DNA of 64,000 bases from Liquidambar formosana. Taxonomy: Eukaryota > Streptophyta > Magnoliopsida > Saxifragales > Altingiaceae. The notes beneath the pieces are model-generated. The model was not told where the DNA came from. It did not search any database and saw nothing but the letters and a program-made list of their open reading frames with translations. Shown piece after piece: positions 1-12,200 of the stretch. Every line of letters begins with the position of its first letter. Position 1 is the stretch's first letter. A program made the position numbers and the translations under genes. The stretch covers positions 62,001 through 126,000 of the forward strand of contig JBBPBK010000068.1 in NCBI GenBank assembly GCA_039720395.1, read 5' to 3'.

Positions 1-488
1 GCACACAGGGTCGAACCAAATGCTTTCCATGTCAAAATTGAACTTCATAAAACACTTTTGGGGGTAAAATGATGACTAATGAAAGTCAATTTGAAAAGAT
101 TTGGTTGGTAATTGTGAGTCAATTAGAGCTAACCTAAAGAAGGGTCAATTAACCAACTTGAACTACATCGAGCCATTTTAATCCTAAGCCATTGATTTAT
201 CAAATTGACACTAGAAATACCTCATAGGCATCCATATGAACTCCAATTGACAATTTGGATATCATTCCAAGGTCAAATGAAAAGTTTGGGACTTAAAAGA
301 TGATTATGCCCCTCAAGTCACAAAAGCTCTTATTATCCCTCAAGATCAACTCCGCATTGAACCAAAATTCATATCCATTGTCCTTGTGACCCTAAAAACC
401 CAATGCAAGTGACTAGACTCAAAAAGAAAACAAAAACATGCATGAAATGATGAGCCCTAGTAAGGTGGTGCAAAAATGGGGTGTGACA
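1..488 (-). repeat. Partial 3' LTR of element A (left part outside the window)
   Basis: The segment ends at 488 with ...ATGGGGTGTGACA, the reverse complement of the LTR start TGTCACACCCCAT seen at 21955 and 22249. Its content aligns throughout with 49590-50076, the matching end of element D's LTR, including the shared stretch around 270-345 (CTTAAAAGATGATTATGCCC). Only about 490 bp lies in the window; the full LTR in B and D is about 3.0 kb. Confidence 0.85.
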
Positions 489-599
489 GAAGCCCCTCAT
501 TGGCGAACAAGTTACACTTGTGAACCAATAATAAAGAACAACCCATTTTTGCCAAGAAAGCCTGGAGAAATCACACACTGATACCAACAATGATAGGAG
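489..599 (-). other. Polypurine-tract region and short spacer of element A
   Basis: Directly next to the LTR is GAAGCCCCTCATTGG, which on the minus strand reads CCAATGAGGGGCTTC just before the LTR. The GAGGGG core is a weak polypurine tract, the expected plus-strand primer position. The same sequence adjoins the LTR of element D at 50077. No coding signal is visible. Confidence 0.55.
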
Positions 600-1985
600 G
601 TTGAAAACCTAAGACTAGAATAAGGAAGTGTACTCAAGTCATGAGTATACTTAAACCACTGGGGGTTGAGAATTGATAAGAGAAGCATATTCAAGCCACT
701 ACGAATGAACACACTTTTGAAATGGAAAGATACATTCCAGTCATGAATATATTTAACCAAGTAATTGAGAATGAAATCTGAGAAACACGTTCAAGTGATG
801 AACATACCTTTGAAATGGAGAAATATATTCAGGTCATGAATATATTTAACCAAGTGATTGAAAGAGACTGAGAAGTATATTCAAGTGATGAACACACCAT
901 TAAAATGGAGAAATATATTCAGGTCACGAATATATTTAACCAAGTGATGAAAGAGACTGAGAAGTATGTTCAAGTGATGAACACACCATTGAAATGGAGA
1001 AATATATTCAGGTCACGAATATATTTAACCAAGTGATGAAAAGATGCTGAGAAGTATACTCAAGTGATGAGTATACCATTGAAATGGAGAAATATACTCA
1101 AGCGATGAATATATTTAACCAAGTAAGTGACAAATGATCTGAGAAGTATACTCAAGTGATGAGTATACCATTGAAATGGAGAAATTCAAGTGATGAATAT
1201 ATTTAACCAAGTAAGTGACAAATGATCTAAGAAGTATACTCAAGTGATGAGTGTACCATTGAAATGGAGAAATATATTCAAGTGATGAATATATTTAACC
1301 AAGTGATTGAAAAATGTCTGAGAAGTATACTCAAGTGATGAGTATACTTTTGAAATGGAGAAATATATTCAAGTGATGAATATATTTAACCAAGTAAGTG
1401 ACAAATGATTTGAGAAGTATACTCAAGTGATGAGTATACCATTGAAATGGAGAAATATATTCAAATGATGAATATATTTAACCAAGTAAGGTAGAGAATA
1501 ATCTGAGAAGTGTACTCAAGTGATGAGTACACCATTGAAATGGAGAAATTTATTCAAGTGATGAATATATTTAACCAAGTAGGTGACAATGAACTGAGAA
1601 GTATGTTCAAGTGATGAACATACCATTAAAATGGAGAAATATATTCAAGTGATGAATATATTTAACCAAGTAAGGGACAAATGATCTGAGAAGTATGTTC
1701 AAGTGATGAACATACCATTGAAATGGAGAAATATATCCAAACGATGGATATACTTAACCAAGTAAAATAGTGAGTGAGGATTCAAAACTGAGAAGCATAT
1801 TCAAAGGGCGAATACACTTTTGAAATGGAAGAATATATCCAAATGATGAATATATTCAACCAAGTGGGATAGAGAATGAGGATTTGAAACTGAGAAGCAT
1901 ATTCAAAAGGGAATACACTTTTGAAATGAAAGAATATATTCAAGTGATGAATATATTCAACCAAGTGGGATGGAAAATCAAGATT
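600..1985. repeat. Tandem array, unit about 90 bp, about 14 copies
   Basis: The phrase AATATATTTAACCAAGT recurs at about 745, 838, 928, 1017, 1107, 1195, 1287, 1378, 1469, 1563, 1653, 1745, then as ATATTCAACCAAGT near 1850 and 1950, giving a spacing of 88-105 bp. Each unit also carries ACTCAAGTGATGAGTATACC and ATTGAAATGGAGAAATATATTC. It sits between the antisense PMD-like gene and the 3' LTR, the hypervariable region of Tat/Ogre elements known to spawn satellites. Short ORFs inside it are repeat artefacts. Confidence 0.9.
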
Positions 1986-2250
1986 TGAAATGAGAGTATA
2001 TGATCAATTTATCAAGATTGAATAAGCATGGTGCAAGGAGAAAGTGCCTTAACACATTGTCACTTGAGTTGGCATAGCACAGGGGAAATATATTCAACCC
2101 TTTTGAACATAAAATCAATTCAAAGAATTGATTTCAAGATGAAATTTGATTGATTTTAAGCTCAAAAAGTGTTGAATATCCCATTTGGAAGAAGGTTTGA
2201 TCACGTGCTAAGGCGAGACAAAGCGAGGGAGAAAGCCAAAACAAGGTGGC
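1986..2250. other. Spacer between tandem array and PMD-like gene promoter
   Basis: AT-rich sequence with no ORF, no RNA gene and no repeat I can define. It separates the 90-bp array from the GC-rich module upstream of the PMD-like gene. Confidence 0.5.
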
Positions 2251-2330
2251 TTGGGTGACCACCAGGCCTTGGGAGGCTAGCTGCCTAGGCCCTGGTGGCT
2301 AGCCTTCCATGGCTTGGGTGGTTACCCGAG
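2251..2330 (+). promoter_or_regulatory. GC-rich inverted half-site module upstream of the PMD-like gene (element A)
   Basis: It starts GGGTGACCACC and ends GGTGGTTACCCGAG, near inverted copies of each other, with internal GGTGGCTAGCC-like copies. It lies about 290 bp before the ATG at 2617. Related modules lie upstream of the same gene in B and D, upstream of the second antisense gene, and inside the LTR before its TATA box. A control function is inferred from position and recurrence only. Confidence 0.5.
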
Positions 2331-2616
2331 CCTATTGCTGAAAAATTCTGGGTTTTTAAATACCCAAGTGCACTATTCATACCCCTTGTTCAAAGAACCC
2401 GAAAATTGGAGTTTCTCTCTCTAGAAAGCTTACCCCATTTTGCAAAATCACTTCAACACCCAAGGGCATTCAAATCCACACTTCAAAAGGGATTCATACA
2501 CATGAAATAGCATCATTAACACCCAATTTCACATCAAAAACAAGAAATTTGCAGCACTTTGCAAATCAAAAACCCATTAAACCCATTTTTGCTCAAAACA
2601 AGCTAGTTCATCCACC

Positions 2617-5345
2617 ATGGACCCCAATGAAGACTCCACTTCAAAGTATCCATTCCTTGACTCAAAGAGTAGATACAAGGCACCAATATATGATGTTCCT
2701 TAAGGGAAATTGCTCCTAGAACCAAGGAATCATCTCTCTTTTCTCCATTCCAAGCAAGTAGTAAGCTTACCCATTTTAAACTTTTCTTTGAAATTTTCAT
2801 TTTTGTTGATTGAAATGCATTCCCATGAACTCTCTATGAGTATTCCTAGCAATGTTTACAATGCCCATTGATTTTGGCAAGGATTGGATGTGAAAAGAAT
2901 TCAATTTGAAAGCTTGGTGAATAGTGCCCACCAAGTGTTTGATAAAATGCTTGAATGATGAAAATTCATCCAATCTTTGTAAAATTGATGTGTATTGCAA
3001 GGCAAAATCATAGGCATTCATTTCTAATTGATTTTAGAAACAAAACCAAGCATTTTCATGAACTTTGAAAAACAAAGTTTGCTATATTTTCGAAAAACCC
3101 ATGTTTTCATGAACAAGGTTTGCTTATTTTTTCCTTAAAAAACCACTTTGGAAAACAAAGTTTGCTTATTATTTTCTTTGAAAAATCCATGTTTCCATGG
3201 TCTTGGAATGCATGGTTTACCAATGATCATGAGTTTGAAGAATAAAACCAATGTTTTCATAAACTTTCAAAGCAAGGTTTACTTGTTCATGAACTAAAAG
3301 ACTTAGTTTTTGAAAAGCCAATTATCAATGCTTGCATATGATTTTTACACTAACTAGGTGAATAATTCTTCTTGATTAGCCCAACTTCCAAGACCTACGC
3401 ACAAGGTCTTCGATAAAGAATCTTATTAGGTGGTGGAAGCATATGGAACACACCCAACCTTCCGCAAGAGACTTCATAAAGAAGGCGGGTTTTAGTTGGT
3501 TTCTTGACTCCCTATGGAATGAACAATGGGATAGACAAGCCCTCCTTGCCTTAGCTGAACTATGGTGGGATACCACCAACACCTTCCACTTTAGTTTTGG
3601 GGAGATGACCATGACTCCCAAGGATTTTTCAATTATCACCGGCTTAAGCCTCAAAGGAAAGAGGTTGGAATTCTATGGGGATGCCAATACGGATAGTGCT
3701 TATCTCCTAACTATGTTGGGGATGGATATTGAGGCGGGTTCACGCGGTGTTAGGAGAACATGGCTATTCGAAAATTTTGCCAACCAAGTAGAAGGCGCGG
3801 GAGTGGCTCCCGAGTGCATAGCTAGGGCATTCATGATCTATATGCTGTCATGCACTCTCTTTGTTGGTGCCAATGACATGACACAACTAGGCTATCTTAC
3901 TTCCATGGTGGATGTCCACAAGATGGGGAGGTATAACTGGGGAGGGGCAACACTAGCCACCATGTACAAATCCATGTCCGACATGTCCCGAGGGGTTTCC
4001 AGGCATTTTGGCGGGCTTCCATTCGTCTGGGAGGTAAATAAAAATGCTTAATTTTTAAATTCCTCTCAAACTTGACTTGATTTTAACTGCTTTTCTTGAA
4101 TTTTGACAGATATCGTACTATGAATATCTGGGACTATGCCGCCCCACCCTGGACAATGAGATACAAGAATGGCCTATACTTGGGAACTATGCTCCCAACA
4201 AGATAGCTGTGCGTGCCCCTAATAGGCATGACTATGCCCATGCAAGGGCATACTTGGCGAGTCTGAATGCCGATATGGTAATCCCCCTACCTCATTCTTT
4301 TCTTACATTTACCCTTATTATCTTGCTTATAATTTTTTTTTAAATTCAACAGGTAGAGTGGAGCCCATGGGGACTGTGGGAAGGTAGGCTGCCCAAGAGG
4401 TGTGTGTCCTGCTTGGAGTTGACAAGGAAGAGGGTACTCTTTGAAGGTCCCTCTGGGCGATACTGGTATTTGGGGGAGCGTGTCCTTAGGCAGGTGAAAG
4501 GACGAGTGGATGCCGCTCTTACCCCTATCTTGCCTCCCATGAACACGAGGCACACCGACTCTTTGGATAGGGACGAGCTGATGGAAGCTCTGACTGGATG
4601 GGATGCTAAGGAGTTCACCTCGCCCAATACTGACTACATGACTTTCTGCAATCAATTCCTGATGCGCCCTAGAGTCATTGGCTTCCCACCTCAAGGGGTG
4701 AGTCCCTATCCTATTCTTTTCAATTATTGATTTATGCAAGCACTCCTCTTAAATTATCTATTATAGGGCCAGCGAGCTCGTGGACATAGTTCCACAATAG
4801 CATCCTCCACAGGCATGACTCATGGGGATGAGGATTATGAGATGGGAGGAATGGCATAGCCACCTCTCCCAGTTCTCGACTGGCAAGTGAACCTATGCAA
4901 TGGGTTGGAGTTCATAAGGACTAATATTACTCACCCTGCTTTTGATGAAGTCCCCAGGATTGACTCGAGCTATGAGCATGTAAACTCTAAACCTTTGCCT
5001 TCCTTAAAACCCCTTTCATCATTTATTAACCATGTTCATCTTTTAGGTTCCCCGAGAGTGTGCATAGGAGTGCCTTGAACTTAGTGAGGGATTAAAGTGG
5101 GACCTTGTTAGGATGAGTTTGGAAAACTCTCTGCTAGAGGGGCGACTAAATCCCACTGTACGACATTCCCTTTGTTCATTCCAATAATAGGAGCTAAAGG
5201 TATAACCCTTCTTATTAATTGATTATCTTTGCAACAGGTCTCCACACTGCGTCCACCACAACCAATGCCACCCCAAAGGAATCCTCATGCTGGTCGTGGT
5301 AGAGGCGAGTCAAGTAGAAAGAGAAGAACCACGGGAGATCATTAG
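2617..5345 (+). pseudogene. Plant mobile domain (PMD)-like gene, element A, disabled copy
   Basis: Seven exons can be aligned with the intact copy in element B: 2617-about 2760, 3392-4033, 4110-4277, 4353-4697, 4767-4979, 5047-5157 and 5238-5345. Exons 2, 3, 4 and 6 have the same lengths as in B (642, 168, 345, 111). Exon 2 carries the PMD-type motif EMTMTPKDFSIITGLSLKG, and the last exon ends in a basic GRGRGESSRKRR tail. Lesions: a TAA in exon 1 (CCTTAAGGG where D has CCACAAGCT), loss of the exon 2 acceptor AG (CAG to CAA just before 3392), TAG in exon 5 near 4857 and TAG in exon 6. Known PMD proteins such as Arabidopsis MAIN and MAIL1 act in nuclear gene and transposon silencing; any role here is inference. 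It lies antisense to the element's pol. Confidence 0.75.
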
Positions 5346-5579
5346 CTTAGCTTAACCTCTTGCTTTGTAAATGAATGAAACATCTTTCTTTATGCTTTGT
5401 AACTCCTCTTTGAACACTTGCTTTGGTACTTTGTATGAAACTTTTGGAATTCCATTGTGGTGATTTACTCATGTTTTTGTGCAAAAATAAGCTCAAAATA
5501 AGCTTCTGAGGGTCACATAACAATATAGGGGTCAAATGGGGTCAAAAATAGGCAAAACTGGGCAAAATAGGAAAACGGC
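5346..5579. other. Spacer between the two antisense genes of element A
   Basis: 3' flank of the PMD-like gene. No ORF or structure beyond short AT-rich stretches, then GGCAAAACTGGGCAAAATAG repeats that introduce the GC-rich module at 5580. Confidence 0.4.
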
Positions 5580-5753
5580 CTCGGGTGACCACCCGAGGCT
5601 GGGTAGCTAGCCGCCCAAGCCCAGGTGGCTAGCCGCCCAGGCCTAGGTGGTCACCTGAGCCCGAAGCGAGAATCCCACTTTAAATAGGAAACTCCCTACT
5701 TTGACGGGTTTTCTCCTTCTAGAACACGGATTTGCGACCTTTTCCCTATAAAA
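5580..5753 (+). promoter_or_regulatory. Promoter of the DUF7745-type gene, element A: GC module plus TATA box
   Basis: The module at 5580-5659 opens with CTCGGGTGACCACCCGAG and contains two AGCTAGCCGCCCA-type copies. A TATA box (CCCTATAAAAACAC) lies at 5747-5753, 50 bp before the ATG at 5803. The same TATA and spacing occur in D (57040-57046 before 57095) and B (34556-34562 before 34507), so the start is well supported. Confidence 0.6.
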
Positions 5754-5802
5754 ACACATCCAAGAGGTTCCTAAACCTACTTGTATTCATTCATTAAAAA
5801 TT

Positions 5803-7089
5803 ATGGAGGCTCTAGACAAATTTTTAGGAGGGTTTTTGAGAGTTATGAGTGCTGAAGCAAAATCTGAGTTCAAGTGCTTTGGCTTGGATCCATTGCTCTC
5901 CTTGAGGCATGTGAAGCTTGAAACAAACCTCTTGACTGCTGCTACATATTTTTGGGATCCCCAAATTCATGTGTTCCGCTTTAACTATGAAGAACTATGC
6001 CCAACCATGGAGGAATTCTGCGCATTGTATGGAGTTTCACTGGTAGGTCCTTTCATTCTCCCTACTCCTCGCCCAAGCTTTCTTACTTCTTTCTCCAACC
6101 TACTTGGGATTCACAAACAATACGCCTCTACGTTTGTAAAGGACCATATGGTAGACTTGATGAAATTGGCAACCTCTTTTTTGGCCTATGATAGCAAAGG
6201 TATTCTGAAATTTACCTTTCCTATTAAGCATGCACTCACCTTTTGCCTTATTGGTCATTTCCTTATTTCAACTGGTACTCCATATGTTCCCATACAAATC
6301 TGTGAGTTGATTTCTTTTCTTGCCAAGGGCCATAACTTGATTCCCATGGTACTAGCTGAAACCCCGAATAGTTTGGATGAAGTCCATGAGGACCTAAGGG
6401 TTCCCTTAGGAGGTAGCCCTATTCTACTACAAATGTGGTTGCTTGAAAGACTAAATTTCTTATCACCCATTGTTGTTACACCATACAAGCCCCAGCATTA
6501 CTGCCTTCGCCGCATTGAACTGCCTGGACAATTTTCATTGAGAGATTGGCTAGGTTACTTCCAAATTCTTTCATGGAGGAATATAAAGTGGTTTGTCCTC
6601 ATATGGGGCTGCAGTGAACAGATGCTTCTGCGTACTTTTGGATGTGCCATGGTGAGACTCATAGGACTAAGGTCTACTTCTTTCTATTGGCCTTCAAGGG
6701 TTCTTCATTAGATGGGTGCCATGCAAACCATACCCACTTCTTTGAAAGGTGACTATCCTGTAGTGCCTGCGGGTCTTTCTGTAGTGACTTGGGCGAAGGA
6801 TCGATGGCCTAGCAAGCTGACACTAACTCAAGTTATGAACACTAATGGTCCATATATGATGAGCCTCGAGTACAAGAAATGGTTGAAAAGCAATTTAGGT
6901 GAGAGAGAGACTACTCGAAGAGAAAGGATTTTTGGACTTATCAAGAATAATGAACTTGGATCTTGTAGAGAAGATATTATGGAAGCAGTAATAGCCGCTT
7001 ACGAACACGACTTGAGGAAGAAAAGAAGACACGAAAGGGAGAAGAAGAAAGCTAAAAAACGAGCTGCAAAGAAGCCCAAGAAGAATTGA
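5803..7089 (+). pseudogene. DUF7745-type PMD-related gene, element A, one internal stop
   Basis: A single uninterrupted reading frame of 428 codons apart from one TAG at 6709-6711, where B and D have CAG before MGAMQTIP. The N-terminus has FWDPQIHVFRFNYEEL and TMEEFCALYG; the middle has LLQMWLLERLNFLSP, CLRRIELPG and SLRDWLGYF; the C-terminus is lysine/arginine rich (KKRRHEREKKKAKKR), nuclear-signal-like. No introns. I believe this is the family Pfam calls DUF7745, common in plant genomes, but did not check. Its biochemical function is unknown. AATAAA signals follow at about 7178 and 7192. Confidence 0.7.
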
Positions 7090-7417
7090 AGACTCAATAG
7101 AATAGGATATCTATGGCATATTTATAGTTCTTTTACTTAATACCAATGAATTGCTATGGCAATCACTTTTAGTTTTGAATAAATTGCCAATAATAAATCA
7201 AATTTTGGATTTTGTTGTTTGTTTTAGACCACACCCAAAGTAACTTTATGGGTTGCCTACGTATCTCCATGATTTTTTCTTTTTTTTGCTTTTTTTTTTT
7301 TTTTTTTTTTTTTTTTTTGTTTTTGTTTGTTTTTTGAATGGAGAATCAGGTCTTACGTAGTTCTCATGCCTTAACTTTTGCCTAGGCCACCCTTACGAGT
7401 TTTCAACCTAGTAGGCC
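7090..7417. other. Convergence zone with long T tract (element A)
   Basis: About 65 bases of nearly pure T with a few G and C (7271-7335) lie between the end of the plus-strand gene and the end of minus-strand pol. On the pol strand it is a purine tract. Equivalent tracts sit at 32956-33040 in B and 58563-58665 in D, each flanked by the conserved phrase CTGCCTACGTATC or its complement (A has TTGCCTACGTATC). Confidence 0.7.
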
Positions 7418-7585
7418 TCAAACATGGTATTTTTTCAATTGGTCCAAATTAGTTGGACGAGCGAACTTAATTCCATCTAAATCCATGAGGTGAACAGCCC
7501 CTGCTGGCAATATCTCTTTGATAATGTATGGTCCACCCCAACTTGGCTTGAATTTCCCTCGCGGATCAAATACTGGAGCTCTGAT
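7418..7585 (-). pseudogene. C-terminal end of pol, element A (separated from the rest by the copia element)
   Basis: Read on the minus strand, this encodes the end of the integrase C-terminal domain, with FDPRGKFKPSWGGPY-like residues and the pol C-terminus NLDQLKKYHV followed by TGA at 7418-7420. It aligns with 58743-58900 in element D. It continues at 17106 after removal of the copia insertion. Confidence 0.8.
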
Positions 7586-9277
7586 TGTTAGGATTATGCC
7601 CTAGAGCCAATCATGGAGATGATTGTTTAGGGATTAGGAACAATCAATTGATTTCATTTATATATGTCACATTTATTATTGATTTAATAAAAGGGCTTAT
7701 TCTATTATGTTTATATGCATCATTTATATTTACATAATATGTCCATGGAGTTAGAGTTGAGAATATGAAATTACAAAGGGTTGTAATTTTGAGACTGTAA
7801 ATATATCTCTGTACTAAACTCCTAAAACATTCCTAGTTGAAGGTTCACTATGATGGACAGTAATGAACCATAGGACTAGCACTTGTTAGGTTGACTCTAT
7901 AGAAGGATAGCTAGTCTCAAGCTATTTGTGTGGAGACACTACAACCAACAAGTGGGTGCCTATTATAAGAATAGGGACACTGAATGTGACCAAAGATATG
8001 AGATAAACTGAATGGAGTTTTAACCTGCCTGTCAATCAGTTTTTCATTGTTATAGTGGTACAAGTAATCCTTAGACCTGAGACACCATGGTTGTCTTATG
8101 CATGTAGCTTTAGAAGTTTGATAACACTAAGTGCAGATCCTATTCAGGGGTCTGTAAGGGTGTTCATTGGCCCTACTGCTATGTGTGTGAAGGCATGTGA
8201 GTGATCAACAAGGAATCCATCACTCTCAGGAAAAAGGGAGTGAATGTCTCATATAGCATTCATTGAATATAACTCATTAAATCCATGGGCCCATGGTAGA
8301 ATGAATATGGAAAGGAGTTTCCATAAGTTCATCATTGAGTTGATATTAATGAATGAGTATAAAGTAATTAAACTAGGGACTTGACAGACTTCCATGTCCT
8401 ATTAGTTCAATTGGAGACATTGAGTTGATGGAAGGATGGAATTGTAACCTATAAACTATAACAGAAGGGTTCTTTGTAAATGACTATTCACCTCATTAAG
8501 GACCACACCATGAGCCATATGCTAGGTGTTACTCATGGTTAGTAGAAGCCCTAATTGATATAAATGAGTTATAATCAATTAGGGAATTGGAAGGAGTTCC
8601 AATTAGACCCTTAATGGAAAGTGTTCCATTGTGCACAACTTGTGCTGTTCCTACTACTTGATGATGTGAACCCAATGGGTCACACACTGATCATGCTAAG
8701 AGAGCTTGATTGTCTATGAGAGAAAGGGTATAAGTGATTAAAGAAAAGTTCTTTAGGGGGCTAATTTGTATTTGATGCAAACTAGTGGGCTAATTGTGTA
8801 ATTAAGAGTAATTACACAAATTAGATTAGGGTTTGGAATCCCCCCTTGGCCGGCCCTATTAGTGGGCTATATAATGCCCACTATAAGGCGATGACATCAT
8901 CACAATCACTCCTTCCTAAGGGCTGGCTGAAAATTACAGCACTCCCTCTCTTTCTCTCTTTCTTCTCCACCTTTAGAAACAACAAGGAAGAAGAAGGAAA
9001 GGACTTCAAGCTCAAGCTAGGTGTGGATACCGTTGGAGGCAGCACACTTGGGCTGCTCATTCACCGCTGTCCGGAGACAAAGCTTGGTGCAAAAAGGAGA
9101 AGATAAAGCTTGGAGCATAAAGGAGAAGACATTAATCAACTGTAAGTAATCCCAACTCTCTTGGTAGTTAGGGTTTATGTTTTTTGTATTATGCATAATC
9201 GGATTCATGGGTTTGGGAATCGTAGGAAAATTTTAATTCCGCCTTTGTATTTTTCCTCCCTAGTTAGATTCCCAACA
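7586..9277 (+). repeat. 5' LTR of copia element 1
   Basis: TG...CA ends, 1692 bp. A TATA box TATATAA lies at 8868-8874 within GGGCTATATAATGCCC. The short ORF at 8846-9106 is not a gene; it is repeated exactly in the other LTR. Confidence 0.95.
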
Positions 9278-9278
9278 G

Positions 9279-9290
9279 TGGTATCAGAGC
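9279..9290 (+). other. Primer binding site of copia element 1
   Basis: TGGTATCAGAGC, one base after the LTR. It matches the complement of the plant initiator tRNA-Met 3' end used by most plant Ty1/copia elements. Confidence 0.9.
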
Positions 9291-12200
9291 CATGGTTATG
9301 CCTAATACAAACTGCATATGGGCTGTAATTCATGGTAAATTGATTGGTTAATAAATCTGGAATTTATGTTCATGCATTAGAATGGTTTCCCTCTCATGGC
9401 AAAACCTAGGGTTATTGAACCCTAGGTTAATTCTCCTTCTACTCCTCTTCTAAAATAGTTTTAGCACTGCTGGTTATTCAAAAGTTGAATGGGGATTGAG
9501 TTTGGAGAAGATGATGAACAGTTTTTATGATAGTCATGAAAAATCGTCATCTTGTTTTGCGTGCCGAAATCAGAGTTCTTCTCCAAAATTTTCGAGCCAT
9601 ATATGGTTAGAAAGCTCTTCGAATCAGCTTTACAACCCAACAAACGGTTCGTCGATCCGAGTTTTGTAGTGAAAGTTATGAATTTTTTACTACAGGCTGT
9701 CAGGGAAGACAGTTTTGCTCGGGAATGATGTAACAGCCACAATTGTGAGTTTTTGATGGAGATCAAAAGCATGGCAATGGTTGCCACCACTTGGGTTATG
9801 TTCTAGACATGGTAGGAAAGGGTTCCCAGGCATTCGGATGTATCATAATTGGATTATGAGTCTAGAACAGAAGGAAGAAGGAGAAGACCACCATGTTTGA
9901 ATCTGGGTTTTAGAACCCTAGGGTTCTTGCTACTGTTATGATCAGATACTTCTGTAAAATTGATGAATAATCATTATAGGATGATGATATATGATGTATA
10001 GATCATATTCTTTAATAATCAAAGGAGTCTTGATGCATAAAGAATCAAAAAGTTTGATTTCTTGGAAGAACACAGCAGGCTGTTTTTCTGCAGAAAGTCA
10101 TCAATGGAGTTTTGTTCATATCTTGAGCTAGGGAACTCCAAATTGCATGAAACCAATTTTATTAGTTTCCTAAGACATGTAGGATACTAGGAAAAATAAT
10201 TTGGTAGCCTGAATTAATCATCTTGCTGGGTTTTAAATCAATTTGTGATCATGGACAGTATGCTGTCAAATTCTGGACAGCCTACTGTTCTTGAATTGTT
10301 TAGAACAATTGGGGATGATTTGATCATCCAAACCACTTCAATTAGCTTAGTAATTCATGTAGGGACATGATACAAAAGCTGGTTTTGTTGGTGGAGTCGA
10401 ATTGATTAAGTTTTAGAAACGTTTGTGACCTTGGAGGTCCTCCCATGGTGGTGCCAGCACTGGGTTCAGGAAACCCTAATGTTCTTTGAAGAAGACAGCC
10501 CTCTTGGCCACTCCACACGTGTCCATGGGCTTGGCCCACACCCTGGCTTGAGTCCCCCTTTGCTGGCCATGGCCTCCCATGGCCTGGCCAAGCCATGGCA
10601 GCCCACTAATGTGGCGGCAGCCTTAGGGTTTATGATGAAACCCTAATTCCCATTAATGATGAAACCCTAATTCATTAATTGCATTAATTAAAAACCCTAA
10701 TTGACTATTAATTACCTTAATTAAAATGTTTAATGATTGGTCATTAATTGACCAATCATGGTTATTAATCATTAGGGTATAATTAAGTGCATTTATGATG
10801 TCTAGGGTTTAGGGTTTAGGAAACCCTAATTCGTATTAATTAAACCATAATTCTATTAATGCATTAATTAATAACTAAACCTAGTAATTAATGTGTCTAA
10901 CCTAGGGTTAAATGATTGGTCATCAATGACCAATCATGATCATTAATGGTTTAGTAATTAATCATTGGCATTTAATAGGTTTAAGGTTTAGGGTTTTAGA
11001 AACCCTAATTAGTGCATATTAATTAGGAGTAACCCTAATCCTAATCATTAATACCGAATAAACCTAGGGTTTAAATGATTGGTCATTAATTGACCAATCA
11101 TAAGGGATTTAATGCATTAGGGTTACACTTAGGGTTTAGAGTTAATGCATTTAGGGTTTAGGGTTTTAGGAAACCCTAATGCACTAATTAATTAATAAAA
11201 TGATTTTATTTAATTCTGAAATTGATTATTTAATTAATGGTGATTAATTTTATATTGTTTTAAATGGTTTAAAACACAATTTAGGATTAAATAAAAATCT
11301 GGAAATTTTAATTAAATAAAATTGTTTTGTTTAATTAAAAAGATCCTAATATTTGATATTAGAGTTTAATTAGGGGACTTTAAATGTTTCAATTGATTTG
11401 ATTAATTGAAATTAAATGTCTTAAATGTTAAGACTTAATTAATTCAGGAACTTATGCATCTCCTAATAAGATTAGGACACATTAATGAGATTAATGAAAA
11501 CCAATCAATAGAGTTACCATGAATGCCCATATGTTTATTGCTTACAGTTATTTCCTTTATTATGCAATGTGATTGTATGGTTATGGATGGATGATGATTA
11601 TGGACTATACCCCTTAAACCAATTGTGATTGGCCGTCTTATGAATGGGTTGTATTATTTTCAAGAGTTGTAATTTTATTATGGTGATGTATTATTTATTT
11701 GGGGCTTGCATGCCACCTTCTTCTCTCTCTCTATCATTCTCTTATGTACCCCACATTCCCCTTATGTATCCCTTTCTTTAAAATTATGTAAATGTTATGT
11801 AATCGAGAGTGCACTAAGGAGCATGGTGGACCTAAAGGAGCATGGTGGAGCCCAACAAGCCTATGGTGGAGACCATGAAGCCAATGGAGGAGATTGAAGG
11901 ACTTGAAAGCTTGGAGAAGATTTTCAAGAGTGCATGCTATGTTTCAAATGAATGTTTTACGATCACCTACACCCACCTTAGACCAAGGATTCAATTCATT
12001 GGCTTGGATTGAATCCTCTTAAAGTCCATAATCATCATAGTGGGAGCTTTTAATGAGATTAATAGAGATAGCTCCAAATCCAAAGATCGTTATATGTCAC
12101 CTTATAGGGACTAATATCGATAAGTGGATTACATATATATAATGTTGTTATATATTTCTTATTTAAATGCATGAGATGTATGTTAGATTAGTTATTTTGA

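Noticed and set aside
600..1985. Regularly spaced repeats that resemble a CRISPR array at first sight
   Set aside because: The whole 90-bp unit repeats, there are no unique spacers, and the context is a plant retrotransposon.
8846..9106. An 86-codon ORF in the copia LTR, repeated at 16674 and in variant form at 44948
   Set aside because: It lies across the LTR TATA box and transcription start region and is repeated only because the LTR is repeated; no codon-level conservation between LTR variants.
10620..11180. Possible interstitial telomere array (TTTAGGG words)
   Set aside because: The words are irregularly spaced and mixed with other AT-rich sequence inside a copia leader; no run of tandem heptamers.
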